Of a stretch of DNA of 40,267 nt, positions 36,704 to 40,267 are shown piece by piece (within the stretch, counting starts at the first letter, position 1; each line of letters begins with the position of its first letter). Made by a program: the position numbers and the translations under genes. The notes beneath the pieces were generated by a model. The model did no database searches and was not told the DNA's origin. It saw only the letters and a program-made list of their open reading frames with translations. The DNA is from a virus: positions 1 to 40,267 of the IMG/VR virus record IMGVR_UViG_3300016457_001510. One strand, written 5' to 3'.

Positions 36704-37237
36704 ATGAGCAACGACGAAATCCAATGGCCGCGTGAAATCTGGGCCGCAGCAAAAGAAGAGTACGAACACTCCGGCGTTCACGTTTTCTCAGAACACGGCA
36801 CTATTCCACGCTGGGACGGCGATAAAGAGCGGGATCGTGAATTTCACCGCTATTTTGACGCCGACATTCTCGACAGCGCTGAAAAATATTTCACCACCAT
36901 GTTCAAAGGCATCAGGCGCAGCGCAGCCGCGCATGACGCTCTTGCCGAGCGCCAGCGCCAGATCGAGGTGGAAGGATTTTCAGAGGACCGTGATGACAAA
37001 TATGTCGACGGCGAACTCGCATCCGCCGCCCTGTGCTACGTGATGAGCGCAGCACATGCACTCACGCCGCAGAACAGCGACAAGATCGAGGATCTGCCAG
37101 AATGGTGGCCCGTGTCGTGGGATGAGGCGTTTTTCAAACCGACGACAGCCCGCCGCGACATGATCAAGGCCATCGCTCTCCTATTGGCACAAATCGAAAG
37201 TCTCGATCGCGCCGAAGATCGGCAGGCCAGCCAATGA
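36704..37237 (+). CDS. Phage early protein with conserved WPxSWD domain
   Basis: A 177-aa protein from the ATG at 36704 (GAGGTGG upstream; a GTG three codons earlier is less well placed). Residues 1-75 are an acidic, aromatic-rich domain (IQWPREIWAAAKEEYEHSG). The C-terminal part carries a widespread phage pattern: ALAERQRQIEVEGFSEDRDD, YVDGELASAALCYVMSAAHA, WWPVSWDEAFFKPTTARRDM and IKAIALLLAQIESLDRAE. That domain occurs in many phage early regions and I know no proven function. It overlaps the DUF4326 gene by 4 bp. Confidence 0.75.
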   Translation: MSNDEIQWPREIWAAAKEEYEHSGVHVFSEHGTIPRWDGDKERDREFHRYFDADILDSAEKYFTTMFKGIRRSAAAHDALAERQRQIEVEGFSEDRDDKYVDGELASAALCYVMSAAHALTPQNSDKIEDLPEWWPVSWDEAFFKPTTARRDMIKAIALLLAQIESLDRAEDRQASQ

Positions 37238-37542
37238 CCGCACAAACCAAAATCACCAAGCCATGCCGGATCACAGTCAAAGCTGCGCGGCACACGCCGC
37301 CTGACGCTGTCTTTGTTGGGTGCGGGTCAGAATGGTCAAACCCGTATCAAGGCACCGGATCACTCGGTGCCCCCGCATATGTGGCCAACCTGTTCCGCCA
37401 ACACATTTGGCGTCCGGGCAAATTCAAAAAGCGTGTGGAAATCCGTGCCGAACTCTCCGCCCGCAACCTCGCTTGCACCTGCCCCCAAGGCCAACCCTGC
37501 CACGCCGATATCCTCCTCGAAATAGCCAACGGAACGGAGTGA
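37234..37542 (+). CDS. DUF4326 family protein
   Basis: A 102-aa protein with the DUF4326 pattern: TPPDAVFVGCGSEWSNPYQG (residues 22-41), then FRQHIWRPGKFKKRVEIRAE and the strong C-terminal block LACTCPQGQPCHADILLEIA, where Cys83, Cys85 and Cys90 with His91 could bind a metal. The family is common in phages and next to methyltransferase genes. Function is unknown. It is translationally linked to the previous gene and lies four bases before the cytosine methyltransferase. Confidence 0.85.
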   Translation: MTAQTKITKPCRITVKAARHTPPDAVFVGCGSEWSNPYQGTGSLGAPAYVANLFRQHIWRPGKFKKRVEIRAELSARNLACTCPQGQPCHADILLEIANGTE

Positions 37543-37546
37543 GATT

Positions 37547-39544
37547 ATGGACGGAAGCCTTTTCCTTGACTGGCCAACGCAGCCCGCGCGCGACGACAGT
37601 CGCCCAATGATCATCGACAGCTTTGCCGGTGGTGGCGGTGCCTCGACAGGCATTGAAATGGCTCTGGGACGCTCTCCCGATGTGGCAATCAACCACAACC
37701 CAGCCGCCTTGGCACTTCACGAAGCCAACCACCCGGACACGTTGCACCTGATCAATTCGATCTATGCCGTGGACCCGGACGATGTGTGTCACGGGCGTCA
37801 TGTCGGCCTCGCGTGGTTTTCGCCAGACTGCAAGCATTTTTCCAAAGCCAAAGGCGGCAAGCCGGTCGAAAAGGGCATCCGTGATCTCGCATGGGTCGTG
37901 GTCCATTGGGCCAAACGGGTGCGCCCGGATGTGATCATGCTGGAAAACGTCGAGGAATTTGAGGATTGGTGCCCACTCACAGACGATCACATGCCCGACA
38001 CGACGCGCAAGGGCGAGACATTCACAAAGTGGGTCAGGTCATTGCGTCGATTGGGTTACAAAATCCAATGGCGCGTTCTGCGCGCCTGTGATTACGGCGC
38101 ACCCACGATCCGCAAGCGCCTCTTTGTCATCGCCCGCCGCGACGGTCGCGATATTGTCTGGCCGAAGCCCACACACTTTCCGACCCCCGAACTGCTCCGC
38201 GATGGTTTTGGCAATCCTGATGACGCCAAATACCAACCAAAACCATACCGCACCGCTGCCGAGTGCATTGATTGGTCACTGCCCTGCCCGTCGATTTTTG
38301 ACAGCTCCGCCGAGATCAAAGAGAAATTTGGCCTCCGCGCCAATCGTCCACTGGCAGATAACACACTGGCTAGGGTCGCGCGCGGGATGAAACGTTACGT
38401 CTTGGACGCCCAACGGCCATTTATCGTCAATCTGACCCACGGCGCGCGCGTCGAGGATTTGGCCACGCCTCTGCGCACGATAACCGGAGCCAACCGGGGT
38501 GAAAAGTCTGTGATCGCCCCAAGCCTGACCCGTTTCAACGGCGGTGCGACAGGCCAAGACCTGCGCGAGCCTTTGGCAACGATCACCGCAAACAGCTACA
38601 TCAAGCGCCCAGGTGGAGCGGCACCGCTTGGCCTCTTGGCCCCATCCCTCATGTCGATGAAAGGAACAGCACGGCGAGACAGCCCCATAAACGCGCCGCA
38701 CCCGACCGTTTTAGCTGGGGGTGGGCACAGCGCCCTGATCGCGCCAGTCCTGACCTATGCGCAGCAAGGCGGCGCATGCCGCGACATCCGCGAACCGCAC
38801 CACACGATCTGCGCCAACAGCAAGGATCAGAATGCGGTGATCATCCCAACGCTGATCCAGACCGGATACGGCGAGCGCCATGGTCAAGCACCACGCACCC
38901 TCGATATTGGCGCATCCCTCGGAACCATTGTGGCCGGCGGCATCAAACACGCCACGGCGGCGGCCTTCATCGCCCAACAAAACGGTGGTCCGAAGATGGA
39001 CAACCACGCGGGCCGAGATCCGCGCGACCCCATGTCGACGGTCACCGCAGCCGGGTCGCAACAAACGCCCGTCGCCGCGTTCTTTGCAAAATACTATGGC
39101 ACCGGTGATGGGGCCCGCCACGACGAACCGGCGCACACGATCACAGTCAAAGACCGCTTTGCCCACACTCAGGCCGAAATGGCAGTGCCACCGTTTAGCA
39201 AGGACCATGAAGCCCGCGCGCGCGAGGTGGCCGAGTTCCTGCGCGCGCATGGCGCTTGGGACGGCGGCGAGTTCGTCACCCTGACCATTGACGGCACCGA
39301 CTATGTGATCGTCGACATCGGACTGCGCATGCTCACCCCGCGTGAGTTGTTCAACTGCCAAGGTTTCCCGCGCGACTACGTCATTGACGGCGTTTGGCAT
39401 CAGAGCGGCGACACCTGGACTTTCAAATCCTTCCCGAAAAACGTCCAGGTCTCATGTGTCGGCAACAGCGTGGCACCCGACATTGCCGCAGCACTCGTCA
39501 GCGCGAACTGCGCACACCTCATTGAAAAGGAAATGGCGGCATGA
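37547..39544 (+). CDS. DNA cytosine-C5 methyltransferase with seven-repeat recognition region
   Basis: A 665-aa Dcm-type enzyme. Motif I DSFAGGGGAS (24-33); motif IV SPDCKHFSKAKGG with catalytic Cys95 (the usual PCQ reads PDC, a known phage variant); motif VI ENVEEF (133-138); motif VIII QWRVLRACDYGAPTIRKRLF (174-193); motifs IX-X around VGNSVAPDIAAA (638-649). Residues 302-547 replace the normal target-recognition domain with about seven tandem units of 33-40 residues, each with a core like DLREPLATITANS followed by a strand and NGG/GG turn. This is almost twice the length of an ordinary C5 enzyme. It would modify phage DNA against restriction, perhaps at several sites. It overlaps the next methyltransferase by 4 bp. 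Confidence 0.92.
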   Translation: MDGSLFLDWPTQPARDDSRPMIIDSFAGGGGASTGIEMALGRSPDVAINHNPAALALHEANHPDTLHLINSIYAVDPDDVCHGRHVGLAWFSPDCKHFSKAKGGKPVEKGIRDLAWVVVHWAKRVRPDVIMLENVEEFEDWCPLTDDHMPDTTRKGETFTKWVRSLRRLGYKIQWRVLRACDYGAPTIRKRLFVIARRDGRDIVWPKPTHFPTPELLRDGFGNPDDAKYQPKPYRTAAECIDWSLPCPSIFDSSAEIKEKFGLRANRPLADNTLARVARGMKRYVLDAQRPFIVNLTHGARVEDLATPLRTITGANRGEKSVIAPSLTRFNGGATGQDLREPLATITANSYIKRPGGAAPLGLLAPSLMSMKGTARRDSPINAPHPTVLAGGGHSALIAPVLTYAQQGGACRDIREPHHTICANSKDQNAVIIPTLIQTGYGERHGQAPRTLDIGASLGTIVAGGIKHATAAAFIAQQNGGPKMDNHAGRDPRDPMSTVTAAGSQQTPVAAFFAKYYGTGDGARHDEPAHTITVKDRFAHTQAEMAVPPFSKDHEARAREVAEFLRAHGAWDGGEFVTLTIDGTDYVIVDIGLRMLTPRELFNCQGFPRDYVIDGVWHQSGDTWTFKSFPKNVQVSCVGNSVAPDIAAALVSANCAHLIEKEMAA

Positions 39545-40047
39545 CCAAACCCATTCTCGATGCATGCTGCGGGAGCCGCATGTTTTGGTTCGATAGATCA
39601 GACGAGCGTGCAGTCTTTGGCGATATTCGCAAAGAAACGCACACCCTCAAAGACAAGTCTAGCAAGGGCGGGTCGCGCGAACTGGTGATTAGCCCGGATG
39701 ACCTGATCGACTTCCGAGATATGCCCTACCCCGACTTCACTTTTCACTTGGTAGTTTTCGACCCGCCACATTTGATCCGCAATGGACGCAGCGGATGGCT
39801 TGCCAAGAAATATGGAAAGCTGGGCGCAGACTGGCGTGAGGACATCCGCGCCGGGTTCAAGGAGTGCTTCCGTGTCCTGAAGCCATACGGGACGCTGATC
39901 TTCAAGTGGAACGAGCACGAAGTGAAAGTATCTGAGATTCTGGCGCTCACCGAAGCAAAGCCGCTGTTCGGAAACCGCTGCGGCAAGAATGCAAAATCCC
40001 ATTGGATTGTCTTCATGAAAGACCAATCCAGCAACCACGGAGGCTAA
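39541..40047 (+). CDS. SAM-dependent DNA methyltransferase (DPPH type)
   Basis: A 168-aa small methyltransferase. Motif I is ILDACCGSRMFWFD (5-18), and the catalytic motif IV is VVFDPPHL with Asp74-Pro-Pro-His77, the form seen in phage N6-adenine or N4-cytosine enzymes. SGWLAKKYGKLGADW and LKPYGTLIFKWNE follow, with a terminal PLFGNRCGKNAKSHWIVFMK block shared by this phage family. It lacks a separate recognition domain, so target choice is unclear. It overlaps the C5 enzyme by 4 bp and precedes the excisionase-like gene by one base. Confidence 0.85.
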   Translation: MTKPILDACCGSRMFWFDRSDERAVFGDIRKETHTLKDKSSKGGSRELVISPDDLIDFRDMPYPDFTFHLVVFDPPHLIRNGRSGWLAKKYGKLGADWREDIRAGFKECFRVLKPYGTLIFKWNEHEVKVSEILALTEAKPLFGNRCGKNAKSHWIVFMKDQSSNHGG

Positions 40048-40048
40048 C

Positions 40049-40267
40049 ATGGGAAAGCAAAGCCCGATCAGCATTGCACAGATGCAGCGCCCGGCGATGA
40101 TCAGAATTTCATCAGCTGCCATCATGCTCGGAATCAGCCGCAGCACACTTTACCGCCGCGCGTCTGACGGTCAGTTCAACATCATTAAGCGCGGATCAAT
40201 GTCATACGTTCCCATGAAAGATATCGACGCATGGCTTGATCCAAGCGAAGAAAATATGGTGGGCTGA
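40049..40267 (+). CDS. Excisionase-like helix-turn-helix protein (AlpA/HTH_17 type)
   Basis: A 72-aa protein with GGAGG before its ATG. Residues 18-65 form an excisionase/MerR-type helix-turn-helix: RISSAAIMLGISRSTLYRRA, then DGQFNIIKRGSMSYVPMKDI DAWL. This is the standard 'trt.vA..LGvs..tvyrwi..G.lp..r.g....v...dl..wl' layout. As the last gene of the early-right operon it would be made on induction and direct excision with the integrase, whose gene is at the opposite end of the window. A general small regulator is the alternative. Confidence 0.75.
   Translation: MGKQSPISIAQMQRPAMIRISSAAIMLGISRSTLYRRASDGQFNIIKRGSMSYVPMKDIDAWLDPSEENMVG

Noticed and set aside
1-40267. CRISPR arrays and tRNA genes
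   Set aside because: No regularly spaced repeats with unique spacers and no tRNA cloverleaf were seen; the 23-bp repeats at 31.3 kb are adjacent iterons inside a gene.

Overview
The window is an almost complete temperate tailed-phage genome (prophage) of a mosaic, myovirus type. The host is most likely an alphaproteobacterium of the Rhodobacteraceae/Roseobacter kind. That rests on inference from a GapR (DUF2312) domain, the overall style of the proteins and the GC-rich codon use of the phage core. An incomplete tyrosine integrase lies at the left edge and an excisionase-like protein at the right edge, so the window spans nearly the whole element. No att site, tRNA or CRISPR was seen.

Layout from left to right. 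(1) 1-1056: integrase missing its N-terminus. (2) 1.5-5.0 kb: an AT-richer cargo cassette of three polysaccharide genes (acyltransferase-3, a clan GH-A glycosidase-like secreted protein, an O-antigen polymerase/ligase-like membrane protein), probably for changing the host surface. (3) 5.2-18.1 kb, minus strand: P2-like contractile tail and baseplate genes D, X, U, T, E/E', FII, FI, fibre chaperone, H, I, J, W, V, a terminator-like protein, and an AT-richer tailspike gene inserted upstream. (4) 18.1-26.6 kb, minus strand: lambda-like head and packaging genes (Z-like, attachment protein, FI-like, a protease fused to the major capsid protein, portal, a W-like joining protein, GpA and Nu1 terminase). 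(5) 26.7-28.2 kb: lysis genes (overlapping Rz1/Rz, GH108 endolysin, one-TM accessory protein). (6) 28.25-32.9 kb, minus strand: early-left operon with Mor-family regulator, adenine methyltransferase-like protein, DUF1064 nuclease-like protein, a GapR fusion, a replication initiator with iterons inside its gene, a CII-like protein and a Cro-like protein. (7) 32.9-33.3 kb: immunity region with divergent cro and repressor genes. (8) 33.3-34.8 kb: AT-rich accessory gene with an R-x4-H motif, a broken IS5-type transposase and a terminator. (9) 34.8-40.27 kb, plus strand: early-right operon with unknown small genes, NYN ribonuclease-like protein, DUF4326, a large cytosine-C5 methyltransferase with seven internal repeats, a second methyltransferase and an excisionase-like protein.

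How it works together (inference). The repressor at 33 kb would silence two divergent early promoters. These share 15 of 17 spacer bases: one drives cro and replication leftward, the other drives the methyltransferase operon rightward. The last gene of the early-left operon is a Mor/C-type activator, well placed to switch on lysis, packaging and tail genes. An 18-bp motif, CGGCAAAARCGCCAGTGG, occurs five times, always in the orientation of late transcription and always near a gene 3' end ahead of the next module (lysis, W-like, capsid, baseplate, sheath). This motif family and the shared-spacer promoter pair are the most interesting undescribed regulatory structures here.
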